From Treponema sp. OMZ 798 (GTDB lineage Bacteria > Spirochaetota > Spirochaetia > Treponematales > Treponemataceae), in NCBI RefSeq assembly GCF_024181385.1, contig NZ_CP051305.1, positions 1,922,001 to 1,986,000 on the forward strand: a DNA stretch of 64,000 bases. Direction: 5' to 3'. Positions 53,351-62,328 of the stretch are shown in pieces. Positions within the stretch are counted from its first letter, which is position 1. Each line of letters begins with the position of its first letter. The notes below the pieces were generated by a model. The model searched no databases. It was not told where the DNA came from and saw nothing but the letters and a program-made list of their open reading frames with translations. The position numbers were made by a program, and so were the translations under genes.

Positions 53351-54970
53351 TTACTTGGATAGATCTTCGGCAAGCCAGTTATTGGAAGACTCCGAATCCA
53401 TACCGTCACCGAAGACGGCTCCTACCAAAACTATTTTTTTACCGCTCATCCGGTATGGTTCGGCATAGCCCTTTTCTTTTATCTGTTGAATTGCCTCCTG
53501 AGGCGTTCCATTTCCCATCAATTTAAATTCAAAAACATAAACTGTGTTAGGAGTATGCACAACGCAATCGGCTCTTCCTTTTGAGCTTACTACCTCTGTT
53601 TGAGCAAATTGCCCCATCAAACTAAAAAGGATATAAAAGGCAATTTGATAATCCCTCTCCCTCATATTGGTGTTGCCTTTTGCAGCAAGGCTGTAGGGTA
53701 ACCCTGCACAGGCTGTGTACATACGCTCCATAAAGGAATCTATATTTCCGCTCCGCAAATCCCTTAAAAAATTAGCTATAAACAAGCCGCTCGCATCTTT
53801 TGCTATTGATGTAAATGCAGGTACAAGGTTATCCAAAAAGCCGTATTTTACCTCATCATTCGGAAAGCCCAACTTATAAAAACCGAATTCGGGATCAAAA
53901 CTTTTTATAGTCAGATATCCGGCCTGAAACAAAATAGGTATGGGGTTTTCCATATCGGGACGGTAATCCTGTAAGGCATTTTCGGTCATCTCCGCATCCT
54001 CAAGTATCTCCCTGACATTGCCGGTCTGGTTTTGCAAAAACTTGACCAAAAAAGACGGAGTTCCTGTGGCGAACCAATACATACCCATTTCTTTTTTGAC
54101 AAAGGCATTAAGCAAGCTAAAGGGGTTGTACAAGGATTCACCCTGAGGATGAAAAAGATAGCCGTCATATTGCTTTTTTAAAAGAGAAAGGGTTTCTTCA
54201 TAGTTTATATTTTTTTCTTCAGATAAGCTTTTGATTTCAGGCTGAAAAGATTCTTTTAATTCTTCTTCCGTAATGCCGCAAATACCTGCATAATACCTTT
54301 CAAGGGAAATATCCCTCAAATTATTCAAATCGCTAAAAATGCTGACCTTACTGAATTTTGTCACTCCCGTTAAAAAGGCAAACCGGAGATATTCGTCACT
54401 CGACTTAATTACCCCATAAAAGCCTTTTAGAATCTTTCTGTATGTTTCATTTAATTCTGGATTATCATTCATCGTTTCCAAAAGAGGTTTATCATATTCA
54501 TCGGCAAGAATTACAACCCTCTTACCTGTTTTTTCGTATGCTCGGCGGATAAGGCCTGCAAAGCGGCTTGAAAAACTTTTTTCGTATAGCTCACTTCCAT
54601 ACTCTTTTTCCCACAAAGAAAGATTATTATCGATTATAGTTTCAAGGCTATGTATATCACGATAGGTTTCGGAATTAAAATCCAGATAGAAAACAGGGTA
54701 TTTTTGCCAAATTTCCCGCTTATCGGCTTGAGCTTCTTCTAATTTTTCTATTGCCAAACCCGTGAGAAGCTCTTTTTGTCCTAAAAAATAGGCCTTTAAG
54801 GTAGAAAGAAAAAGACTTTTCCCGAACCTGCGCGGTCGGCTTAAAAAGTGGGGATTAAAATTTTGCACCAGCTCCCAAATATATTTTGTCTTATCGATAT
54901 AAACGTAGCTTTCTTTTCTTAATTTTTCAAAATTTTGAATACCTATCGGCAGCTTTCTTTTTTCAGGCAT
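53351..54970 (-). CDS. AAA-ATPase-like / PD-(D/E)XK nuclease family protein, copy 4
   Basis: Fourth paralogue (539 aa) and the most divergent of the set. It begins MPEKRKLPIGIQNFEKLRKE, with P-loop RPRRFGKSL, VVILADEYDKPLL, FLTGVTKFSKVSIFSDLNN and the nuclease motifs GRADCVV and VYVFEFKL. GGGGAG precedes its ATG. Its N-terminal ELLTGLAIEKLEEAQADKRE stretch is close to copies 1 and 3, but its C-terminal third differs from all others (for example FLRDLRSGNIDSFMERMYTA). It stands alone, convergent with queA. Confidence 0.9.
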   Translation of the reverse strand: MPEKRKLPIGIQNFEKLRKESYVYIDKTKYIWELVQNFNPHFLSRPRRFGKSLFLSTLKAYFLGQKELLTGLAIEKLEEAQADKREIWQKYPVFYLDFNSETYRDIHSLETIIDNNLSLWEKEYGSELYEKSFSSRFAGLIRRAYEKTGKRVVILADEYDKPLLETMNDNPELNETYRKILKGFYGVIKSSDEYLRFAFLTGVTKFSKVSIFSDLNNLRDISLERYYAGICGITEEELKESFQPEIKSLSEEKNINYEETLSLLKKQYDGYLFHPQGESLYNPFSLLNAFVKKEMGMYWFATGTPSFLVKFLQNQTGNVREILEDAEMTENALQDYRPDMENPIPILFQAGYLTIKSFDPEFGFYKLGFPNDEVKYGFLDNLVPAFTSIAKDASGLFIANFLRDLRSGNIDSFMERMYTACAGLPYSLAAKGNTNMRERDYQIAFYILFSLMGQFAQTEVVSSKGRADCVVHTPNTVYVFEFKLMGNGTPQEAIQQIKEKGYAEPYRMSGKKIVLVGAVFGDGMDSESSNNWLAEDLSK

Positions 54971-55092
54971 TTTTACTCCCCTTAATCTAATTCTTAATTA
55001 GATTATAGCATATTTTTTTGATTTTTATAAGATGTGGAGGGGGATTTGTGGGACGGAGCCCAAGTCCTTATTTAGAATGTTTATATAAAATG

Positions 55093-58000
55093 TTACGATT
55101 TTTCATCCTCACCTTTTGATAACCAAAGCTTTTCGGCAAACTCTTTTATTTTTTCATTTCTATCCATCCCGGTTTTAATCTCATTTATAAATGTCTGCTG
55201 CTCCGGTTCATCTGCTCTATCCATTATTTTTTTAATAATATCTGAAAATTTAAGTAAGATTTCTATATGTGAATCGATAACATCAGCAGGGAATAGTGTA
55301 CGCAAAGCTTCTTTTTTTTCTTCAAGTTTTCCATATTTTAATAAGTATGAACCTATAACAGAGAATATATTTGCATTCATTTTCTCTTTTCCATTTGTAA
55401 AAATATCCCGTACATTTTTTGCACCTGTCTGTAATGGGCAATTATCATTTTCAGCTTTACTGATAAGGTATTTTATTTGGGCAGAACAATTTGCAAAACC
55501 CGATTCCGATTTAATAAAATTTTCAATAACTTCTTCCAATGCTGTAACTGCACTATGCTCCAATGGTATCTTGCTATAATCTAATACTTTATAAGCAAAA
55601 GTTTGATCTTTTATGGATTCAATCCAGTCTTCTTTTTTAAGATTTTTTAAATACTCGGAAAGCGTATTCATACAATGTTTAGTCAATTCATTATTGATAT
55701 TTTCAGTATGCACAGCCTTAAAAAAGGCTATAGGTATATCCGATATATTAGATTCGTTGATAGCTTTTACTGCAAAATCTCTCCACGCATTTAAATGTGA
55801 TAACAGCACATCATGCGAAAGCTCTAATTTTTCATTAATCGAGTCATAATGCATGAGCAGTTTCTCTATATGTGCGCTAGATATACCATAAGAATTCTTT
55901 GTTAATTCCTGTGCAACAGCTTTGTAGACAGGGAACTCCATTTCCGGTAAATGGAGAAGAATATCACCATAGCTTGTATAATATTCAATTCGTTCTGATA
56001 TTTTTTTAACAATATTAGGATCATTACTATTTAACACAGTATCAAAATAAATTGAATATGAGGAGTTAAAGTTATCATATTGCGCAATTCTCATACAAAT
56101 TAAATCATAATAAAAATCATTTTTACTATCCCAGTCAGTAAATAGGGAGTATATATTGCTATCCGATAAAAGGTCTTTTTGAACCGGACGTTCCAGTTCC
56201 TTTAAGCGAGTGTATAATATTTCAATATATTCTTTATTATCATAATTGTTTTTAATTCCATCAATTAATTTTGATTTGTATTTTTCTAAATCGTCTTTTT
56301 TTGTAAGATACGGTATAAATGTAACTCCCTTTAACTTTTCAAGTTTCAGTTCAGATAAATATGTATCAATCTCATTATTATCACAAGTAATTTTATATTT
56401 ATTAATATTGGCCTTAGCCAGATTAATAAAAACAATAAACTGCTCAATCTGTAACTTCTTTGGCATAAGATGAGAAAATACATCAATATTTTTTAATTGA
56501 GTAAGTTTTGTGATATCATTATAATACTGCTGAGGATTAAAGTTTTTATTATTTGCTAACATACTTATAATAGTTTCTAGATATTGTGCAGGAGCTTCAA
56601 TATGAGATAGTAGTATATACTGATAATTTTCAAGCTTTGTTTCCACTTTATCTCTTGCCTTATTGTAAAGAACTTTCCAAATATATTTGGCATACTGAGT
56701 ATTCATTTTATCATCAAAAATTTTATTAATAGATTCTACAGCATTACCGATATTTGTAATAATCGGTACAGCAGATTCTAACGCATCAATAAAAATTGGT
56801 GATTCGCTGATCTCTTTAACGGTATTTGCATCGTTATTATCAAGTGATTGCTTAAGTTTTTCCCTAAATATAACACTTTCTACTTCTTCCGGAGGTAGTT
56901 GATAGTGAAGTGCTGCAAGGTATTTTGCTAAGTCAGTATCATTTTTATATAGAAATTCAATAGCACCTAAAAAGGTAGGCGAAAAAATTTCAATAATACC
57001 TTTTTCGGTTATTTTCTGTTTACCGAATATGTACAATGCAATATATTGATAAGGTATAGCATCTTCTACAATTTGTTTAATTGTTACTATTTCGTTGATG
57101 AATGCAATAATTTTTCGAGGTGATTGTTCTATCGTAAGCATATCATATATTTGCATTACATTTTCATAATTATCTTGATCAATTGTATTCCCAAATGCCT
57201 CCTTCCACTGAATTCTAAAATAGTTTTTCCAGTCCGACATAATAGGCGGAGAAACTCTATACACTACATCAAAAGTTTTATTGATAAAATCATCGCCATA
57301 ACATATATATTCATCTAAAAAATTATCTTTATCTTTATCGTTATCTTTTGTGAGTATTTGTATATCCTCTTTTTTAAAAGCATTTCGTATATGTTGCCTA
57401 TCGAAAGGAACAATAACCCATATATGTTCGTATCTTTCTTCTGCAAAAAAACTATGAATAGATGACCAAAGTTCTTGCACCTTATCTGATGGGAGTCTAT
57501 CCATATTATCAAAAATGATTATTAGATTATTGTTTATCAAGTCATTAGATACTTCTTCTATCCAATCTTTAAAGTCTTTTGAAGAAGGATTGCGTTCAGA
57601 TATTATTTCATGTGTTATAGTATCTTTTCTATCTTTTGTATAAAAAGCAAATATATCATTAAAAATATGTATAAATTTTTCCTGTTTTTTTTGTTTTTTG
57701 AAGAACCCAAAAAGATATTTTAATATTATATAACAAACTGCAACTATAAATAATGATAAAGGTGTAAAAAATATATATTTACTAACTTTTGGACAAGTTT
57801 CTTGTAATAAATCTGAAAGAGGTTTTAAAGCAGGTGTGATAATGATAGAAAAAATACCTATCATAACGCTAATACTTAACCTTGGTATAGTTTTTACTTC
57901 GGTTTCTTTTGTTCTTGATTCAAGATTTTTGCATTTTTCTTCCCATTTTTTACTACCAAGAATTTTTTTCTCATTAACCAGAAAATCGGTTAAATTTTCT

Positions 58001-58257
58001 AAAATTGCACGTCTTTGAATATCCTCTTGATGTCCCCATGCGTCATATAGAAAAAAGTGATATTTTTCATTCTCTTGCTGATTAAGCTGTTTTTCTACTA
58101 TCTTTAACAGATTTGATTTACCGGAACCCCAAGACCCGTCAAGACCTATCATACGGCAATCCGAATTATTTTTTATAGTATCACAAATATTCTTTGCAAT
58201 TGTAGTATGAGCCTTACCGGTAAATAAATCTTCTGCACAAAGAATTATAACCAACAA
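55093..58257 (-). CDS. KAP-family P-loop NTPase, N-terminus altered
   Basis: A 1054-residue KAP NTPase. Walker A is GLDGSWGSGKSN (about residues 38-49). Two transmembrane helices are inserted in the NTPase domain (about 125-145 and 160-185), as is usual for KAP proteins, and Walker B is LIIIFDNMDRLP (about 245-256). The remaining 700 residues are helical repeats. KAP proteins occur in membrane-anchored and phage-defence settings. The frame opens at a TTG (58257) inside the end of the restriction-modification gene and reads LCAEDLFTGKAHTTIAK. The conserved KAP part starts at about residue 8, and the usual leader before it is missing. So the 5' end seems lost at a recombination junction. Confidence 0.8.
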   Translation of the reverse strand: MLVIILCAEDLFTGKAHTTIAKNICDTIKNNSDCRMIGLDGSWGSGKSNLLKIVEKQLNQQENEKYHFFLYDAWGHQEDIQRRAILENLTDFLVNEKKILGSKKWEEKCKNLESRTKETEVKTIPRLSISVMIGIFSIIITPALKPLSDLLQETCPKVSKYIFFTPLSLFIVAVCYIILKYLFGFFKKQKKQEKFIHIFNDIFAFYTKDRKDTITHEIISERNPSSKDFKDWIEEVSNDLINNNLIIIFDNMDRLPSDKVQELWSSIHSFFAEERYEHIWVIVPFDRQHIRNAFKKEDIQILTKDNDKDKDNFLDEYICYGDDFINKTFDVVYRVSPPIMSDWKNYFRIQWKEAFGNTIDQDNYENVMQIYDMLTIEQSPRKIIAFINEIVTIKQIVEDAIPYQYIALYIFGKQKITEKGIIEIFSPTFLGAIEFLYKNDTDLAKYLAALHYQLPPEEVESVIFREKLKQSLDNNDANTVKEISESPIFIDALESAVPIITNIGNAVESINKIFDDKMNTQYAKYIWKVLYNKARDKVETKLENYQYILLSHIEAPAQYLETIISMLANNKNFNPQQYYNDITKLTQLKNIDVFSHLMPKKLQIEQFIVFINLAKANINKYKITCDNNEIDTYLSELKLEKLKGVTFIPYLTKKDDLEKYKSKLIDGIKNNYDNKEYIEILYTRLKELERPVQKDLLSDSNIYSLFTDWDSKNDFYYDLICMRIAQYDNFNSSYSIYFDTVLNSNDPNIVKKISERIEYYTSYGDILLHLPEMEFPVYKAVAQELTKNSYGISSAHIEKLLMHYDSINEKLELSHDVLLSHLNAWRDFAVKAINESNISDIPIAFFKAVHTENINNELTKHCMNTLSEYLKNLKKEDWIESIKDQTFAYKVLDYSKIPLEHSAVTALEEVIENFIKSESGFANCSAQIKYLISKAENDNCPLQTGAKNVRDIFTNGKEKMNANIFSVIGSYLLKYGKLEEKKEALRTLFPADVIDSHIEILLKFSDIIKKIMDRADEPEQQTFINEIKTGMDRNEKIKEFAEKLWLSKGEDEKS

Positions 58258-59455
58258 TAAATTCTTCTTTTAGATTACAATCGGAAAGATAAAAAGCTTT
58301 ATTATCTCCACTCACTATTCCCTGAAAGATACCTTTGAAAATATGTTTTACCATCATCTTTTGTAATTGTAATTTTTGAATGAGTGAAGTATCAGCTGAA
58401 GCAGATAAATGCCAAGCTCCATTGTCTTGCAAAATATCAAAAGGTAAAATATCAAAAAATAGTTTATCTGTTATTTTTTCAGGCTCGGTTTTTATAAATT
58501 TAAAGTCGGTATTGTTGTGTGAAAGTCCAATAATACAGGTATAAACAGAAGCCGTATTGAATACAAGATGTGATTCAAAATGAACGATACTGTTCAATGC
58601 ATGATTTTCATATATAAATTGTCTAATACCTGAGCCGAAATCACTATTGATAAATTTATTAGGAAGAATAAATGATTGTACTCCATCCTTATTAAGCAAT
58701 TTAAAACCTTTTTCCATAAAAAGTATATAAAAATCAAAGCGTCCGGTTGCAGATTTATATACCTGCTCATAGTATTTTGATTCCTCCGTATAATATTCAC
58801 GCAATCCTTGTACTCTAAGATACGGCGGATTCCCTATCACACAGTCAAAGCCGCCTTGAGCAAAGACTTCGGGGAATTCCTTGTCCCAGTCAAAGGTGTT
58901 GATTTTCCGCATGGCTTCATCATCAAAAAGGCTTAAATCTTTTTCGTTATAATAGTCGGAACCGACGAGGCTGTTGCCGCATTTGATATTTGAATCGAGT
59001 GAGGGCAATAGTGTAAGATCCGAAAACTTAAAAAGCTGTCCCTGTGTTTCGCTGCCTTCGTTTTCCAAAAGTTTTAAGTAAAGCGACAATTTGGTAACTT
59101 CAACAGCCTGACCGTCTATATCAACTCCGTAAATACTGTTAAGCAATATTCTCTGTTTTTCTTCAATGGTAAGCTTATATACATTTTTTCCTGCTTCATA
59201 AATATAACCGTTTTTTAGCGCAGCCTTCCGCTCCTTTTCATTTGAATAATAGTCCAAATGATAATTAAGCAGCTCTTGATAGGCTTCCACAAGGAAGGAG
59301 CCTGAACCGCAGGCAGGGTCTACAACTTTCAGCTTTGCAATATCTTCGGGAGTTTTTCCCCTTATCTTTATACCGATTGTATTATCAACAATGTAGCGGA
59401 CAATGTATTGAGGCGTATAGTACACGCCGCCTGCCTTTTTTACCTCAGGCTTTTC
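58214..59455 (-). pseudogene. Type IIG restriction-modification enzyme, methylase part, truncated
   Basis: The same frame as the next gene continues after its TAA stop as EKPEVKKAGGVYYTPQYIV. It has the N6-adenine methylase motif I VDPACGSGSFL, and CVIGNPPYL (motif IV, NPPY). The target-recognition part begins (LVFNTASVYTCIIGLSH) but ends abruptly with DCNLKEEFIVGYNSLCRRFIYR-type residues at 58214, hundreds of residues short of the usual Eco57I/TaqI-like C-terminus. The last codons overlap the KAP frame. So this enzyme is both interrupted by a stop and truncated. Confidence 0.8.
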
Positions 59456-60508
59456 TTAGATAAGGGCGGTGTGTCCGCCTTTTACATTGCGGAATTTAAT
59501 GGTCTTTCCTAAAAACTGCTCGTAAATATTACCGAGAATTTCTACGGGTAAAATAGAAAACTCATAAGGACATTCAGGGTAATACAGCCCGTTTATAATG
59601 GAAGAAAGAACCGCATCGTCAATCGTCAGATTCCGAAGCCAATCATGCGGTTTAAAAAGACCGGAATTGTACTTTGCATTTGCCTTGTCAAACACAGCTT
59701 GCAGCTTTTGGTATACCGCACCGCTTTCCGTTATTTTTTTAAGAAGTCCGTACTCTTCCATTTCTTTATCTTCTGCAATCCGCAAGAAAATAATACGGTC
59801 GATAATTTTTTGTACGGCAACATTTAAATGGTAAATGCTTAAAGAAGGATTGCGTAAGGCAATATTCTTTGCAATGTCCGTCCGCCAGCTTTCAATCAGC
59901 TTTAGTAATTCTTTGTCGACTTCGGAAGTGCCCTTTTTATTTTTATTTTCTTGAATATAGGAATCAAAGCTGCCCTTTAAAATTGCCTCTTTTGAAAAGG
60001 TGTTAAAAATAAAATCGAAATTCTTTTGATATTCATCAAAGGTGCAATAAAAAATACGGGCCGTACTCGGTTTATCGGAAGGCGAAGGTTTTATGCGTGT
60101 ATCGTACACGGCAAATTCTTCAAAGTCGGTGAGAATACACAGGGGCAGCTTTGCCGTATAGCCGTACCGCCTTACCTGAAAAGCAGGCTCAAGGTCATCT
60201 TTGATATTAACGCTAGGCTTTTTCGCTTCTACAAAAAACTTTCTCACTCCGCCTATCCTAAACGCATAATCGGGAGCCTTAACTTTACCTTCGATTGTTA
60301 CCTTGTCTTCACGCACAACCTCGCGATACTGCTCGGAATAACCTTGTGTATTACTGATATCCCAGCCCAAAAGCTCAAAAAACTTATCTATAAAATCAGT
60401 GCGGGTATTTGCTTCATCATAAGCCGCTGCATTATACTGTTTTTTATTTTGTTCAAACAGATCAGTTAATTTTGTAAGACCGATTATATGTTCATCTAAA
60501 ATATTCAT
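59456..60508 (-). pseudogene. Type IIG restriction-modification enzyme, nuclease part (in-frame stop)
   Basis: A 350-residue N-terminal piece. It has the PD-(D/E)XK nuclease core (APDYAFRIGG then KFFVEAKKPS) and the linker helices up to PVEILGNIYEQFLGKTIKFR, the usual connection to the methylase domain. It stops at a TAA (59456-59458) directly before the EKPEVKKAGGVYYTP segment, which is in the same frame. A single base change would restore one 750-residue frame. So the gene is broken by a nonsense mutation, or is read through. GGAGTTACTC precedes the ATG. Confidence 0.85.
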
Positions 60509-60826
60509 GAGTAACTCCGTAAAAGCATAATTACATTTGATTATACCAAATTCCTATAAAAAAATCAGAGGGTAACAAATAAATCTTTAGCAAAATAAAG
60601 TTTGAATGAGGCAAATGATATAAGCAAGGAACCTTACCCAAGCCAACAATCTTCCGTAATGAGGCCTTCTTTCAGTTTGAGAACTCGGCCGCACGAAACT
60701 CCCAATTGCCCATAGCTTTCAAGCATTAGGGAACGCAAGCCTGCATTATGTAAAACATCTGTAGAAAGCTTCACGATTTTAGAACTTTTAATTATAAAAA
60801 AATCTTCACAATTTTTAAAATTATCA
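60509..60826. other. Gap with a short gene remnant and the tetR promoter region
   Basis: About 318 bases between the restriction gene and the regulator. On the minus strand a 46-codon open stretch (60634-60776) reads SLMLESYGQLGVSCGRVLKL then KEGLITEDCWLG and a stop. It has no start codon and I do not recognise its family. It may be the end of a deleted gene. The rest is AT-rich. Confidence 0.4.
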
Positions 60827-60855
60827 TTGACAAATTGTCAGTTACGTGATATTCT
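60827..60855 (+). promoter_or_regulatory. Promoter of the TetR gene with overlapping operator
   Basis: TTGACA (60827-60832), a 17-base spacer and TATTCT (60850-60855). TGACAAATTGTCA (60828-60840) is a 13-bp palindrome overlapping the -35 box, ideal for autorepression. The same sequence recurs before the ABC gene at 61572-61584. Confidence 0.7.
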
Positions 60856-60874
60856 AAGTGTTGGGATGAATAGT

Positions 60875-61510
60875 ATGAGAGATGTAAAAGAACCTGAAAT
60901 ACGGCGTGCCGAGATTATGAATGCGGCAATGCTGCTTTTTATGGAGAAAGGATATACTAACACAACAACTCAGGATATAGTCGATAAAGTAAATATATCA
61001 AGAGGGTTGTTATATTATCACTTTAAGAATAAAGAGGATATCTTATATTGTCTTGTAGAACAATATTCAGATAAACTATTGAAAGATATTCACATTATTA
61101 CCTATGATGATAAAACTGCCATAGAAAAAATCAGATCATTTATGAATGCCACCATTATATCTTCGGAAAATATTTCGGCAGAGGGTACAGTGCTACAAAA
61201 AACAGTTGACCTTAAAGAAAATCAATATATGATAGATAAGTTATCCCATAAGCTTGTTGAAAAACTGACAATATATTTTGAAAAGATTATAAATCAAGGA
61301 ATAACGGAAAAAGTTTTTTTTGTAAAATATCCATCAGAAACAGCAGAATTTCTTATGACAGCTTATGTTTTTGTTTCAAATAACATAAGTATAAGATATT
61401 CGAAAAAAGAACCTGTTAATGACTACTTAAACGCATTTAAGATAATGCTTGAACAAAGTTTAAATACGAAAAAGCTCTTTAGTAATCAAAAAAAAATAGA
61501 ATGTTTGTAA
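60875..61510 (+). CDS. TetR/AcrR-family transcriptional regulator
   Basis: A 211-residue regulator. The N-terminal helix-turn-helix is RRAEIMNAAMLLFMEKGYTN then TTTQDIVDKVNISRGLLYYH and FKNKEDIL, the textbook TetR DNA-binding domain; the helical C-terminus binds an unknown ligand. Starts at 60866 and 60875 are both possible; the latter is used. It lies upstream of an ABC exporter and likely represses both itself and that operon through the repeated TGACAAATTGTCA site. Confidence 0.88.
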   Translation: MRDVKEPEIRRAEIMNAAMLLFMEKGYTNTTTQDIVDKVNISRGLLYYHFKNKEDILYCLVEQYSDKLLKDIHIITYDDKTAIEKIRSFMNATIISSENISAEGTVLQKTVDLKENQYMIDKLSHKLVEKLTIYFEKIINQGITEKVFFVKYPSETAEFLMTAYVFVSNNISIRYSKKEPVNDYLNAFKIMLEQSLNTKKLFSNQKKIECL

Positions 61511-61520
61511 GGAGAATGGT

Positions 61521-61574
61521 ATGCCGATAGATGTTGCTACACAAGTTATCGGTTTTATTTTAAAGAATAACTGA
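61521..61574 (+). CDS. 17-residue micro-ORF between regulator and ABC genes
   Basis: An ATG at 61521 has a good AAGGAGAATGGT site and encodes MPIDVATQVIGFILKNN, ending at a TGA (61572-61574) that forms the first bases of the second operator. It is amphipathic. It may be a leader peptide or the stump of a deleted gene; no function is claimed. Confidence 0.4.
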   Translation: MPIDVATQVIGFILKNN

Positions 61575-61584
61575 CAAATTGTCA
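61572..61584. promoter_or_regulatory. Second operator copy before the ABC genes
   Basis: TGACAAATTGTCA, identical to the site at 60828-60840, lies 16 bases upstream of the ABC ATPase start codon. Two exact copies of a 13-bp palindrome on either side of a tetR gene strongly suggest the TetR binding site. Confidence 0.7.
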
Positions 61585-61599
61585 ATAGAGGCGGAAATT

Positions 61600-62328
61600 A
61601 TGTTAGAGATAAAGAATTTTAGTAAATTCTATGGGAACAAAAAGGCTGTTGAAAACTTATCCGCTTCAGTACAGTCCGGAGATATTTATGGATTCATTGG
61701 TGCAAATGGAGCCGGAAAAACTACAACGATAAAAGCGGTAGTTGGGATTCATGATTTTGAGAATGGAAGTATAACGATTGACGGGCATTCCATTAAAGAG
61801 GAGCCTGTTATTTGTAAAAAAATGATGGCATACATTCCGGATAATCCGGATTTATATGAACATCTGACAGGATTTCAGTACATCAATTTTATTGCAGATT
61901 TATTTGAAGTTTCTACTGAGATACGCAGAGAAAGAATCCAGAGATACGGCGATTTATTTGAAATGACGAAACATCTTTCGGGAATGATATCTTCGTATTC
62001 ACATGGCATGAAGCAAAGAACGGCGATTATTTCTGCACTGGTGCATTCTCCAAAGTTACTAATTTTAGATGAACCTTTTGTTGGACTTGATCCGAAAGCA
62101 ACTTTTCTACTAAAGAAAATAATGCACGAATGCGTATCAGATGGAGGAGCCATTTTCTTTTCAACACATGTATTGGATGTTGCAGAAAAATTATGTAATA
62201 AAATTGCAATTATAAAAACCGGAAAGTTAATAGCGAGCGGAAATACAGAAGAAGTCAAAGGCAATAAATCTTTGGAAACTTTTTTCATGGAGGTGCAGGA
62301 TAATGAGCAAAATTTGGATACTAATTAA
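61600..62328 (+). CDS. ABC transporter ATP-binding protein
   Basis: A 242-residue ABC ATPase. Walker A is GANGAGKTT, the Q-loop is in AYIPDNPDLYEHLTG, the signature is SSYSHGMKQRTAI (variant of LSGGQ), Walker B is LLILDEPFVGLDP and the H-loop is FFSTHVLD. It belongs to the ABC-2 exporter class (bacteriocin/antibiotic efflux, DrrA-like). The ATG at 61600 with GAGGCGG before it is chosen; the longer open frame would start in the operator. Its stop overlaps the permease start by about 26 bases. Confidence 0.92.
   Translation: MLEIKNFSKFYGNKKAVENLSASVQSGDIYGFIGANGAGKTTTIKAVVGIHDFENGSITIDGHSIKEEPVICKKMMAYIPDNPDLYEHLTGFQYINFIADLFEVSTEIRRERIQRYGDLFEMTKHLSGMISSYSHGMKQRTAIISALVHSPKLLILDEPFVGLDPKATFLLKKIMHECVSDGGAIFFSTHVLDVAEKLCNKIAIIKTGKLIASGNTEEVKGNKSLETFFMEVQDNEQNLDTN

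Noticed and set aside
60634..60776. A real gene in the gap before tetR
   Set aside because: The open stretch is 46 codons with no start codon or ribosome-binding site; kept only as a remnant.
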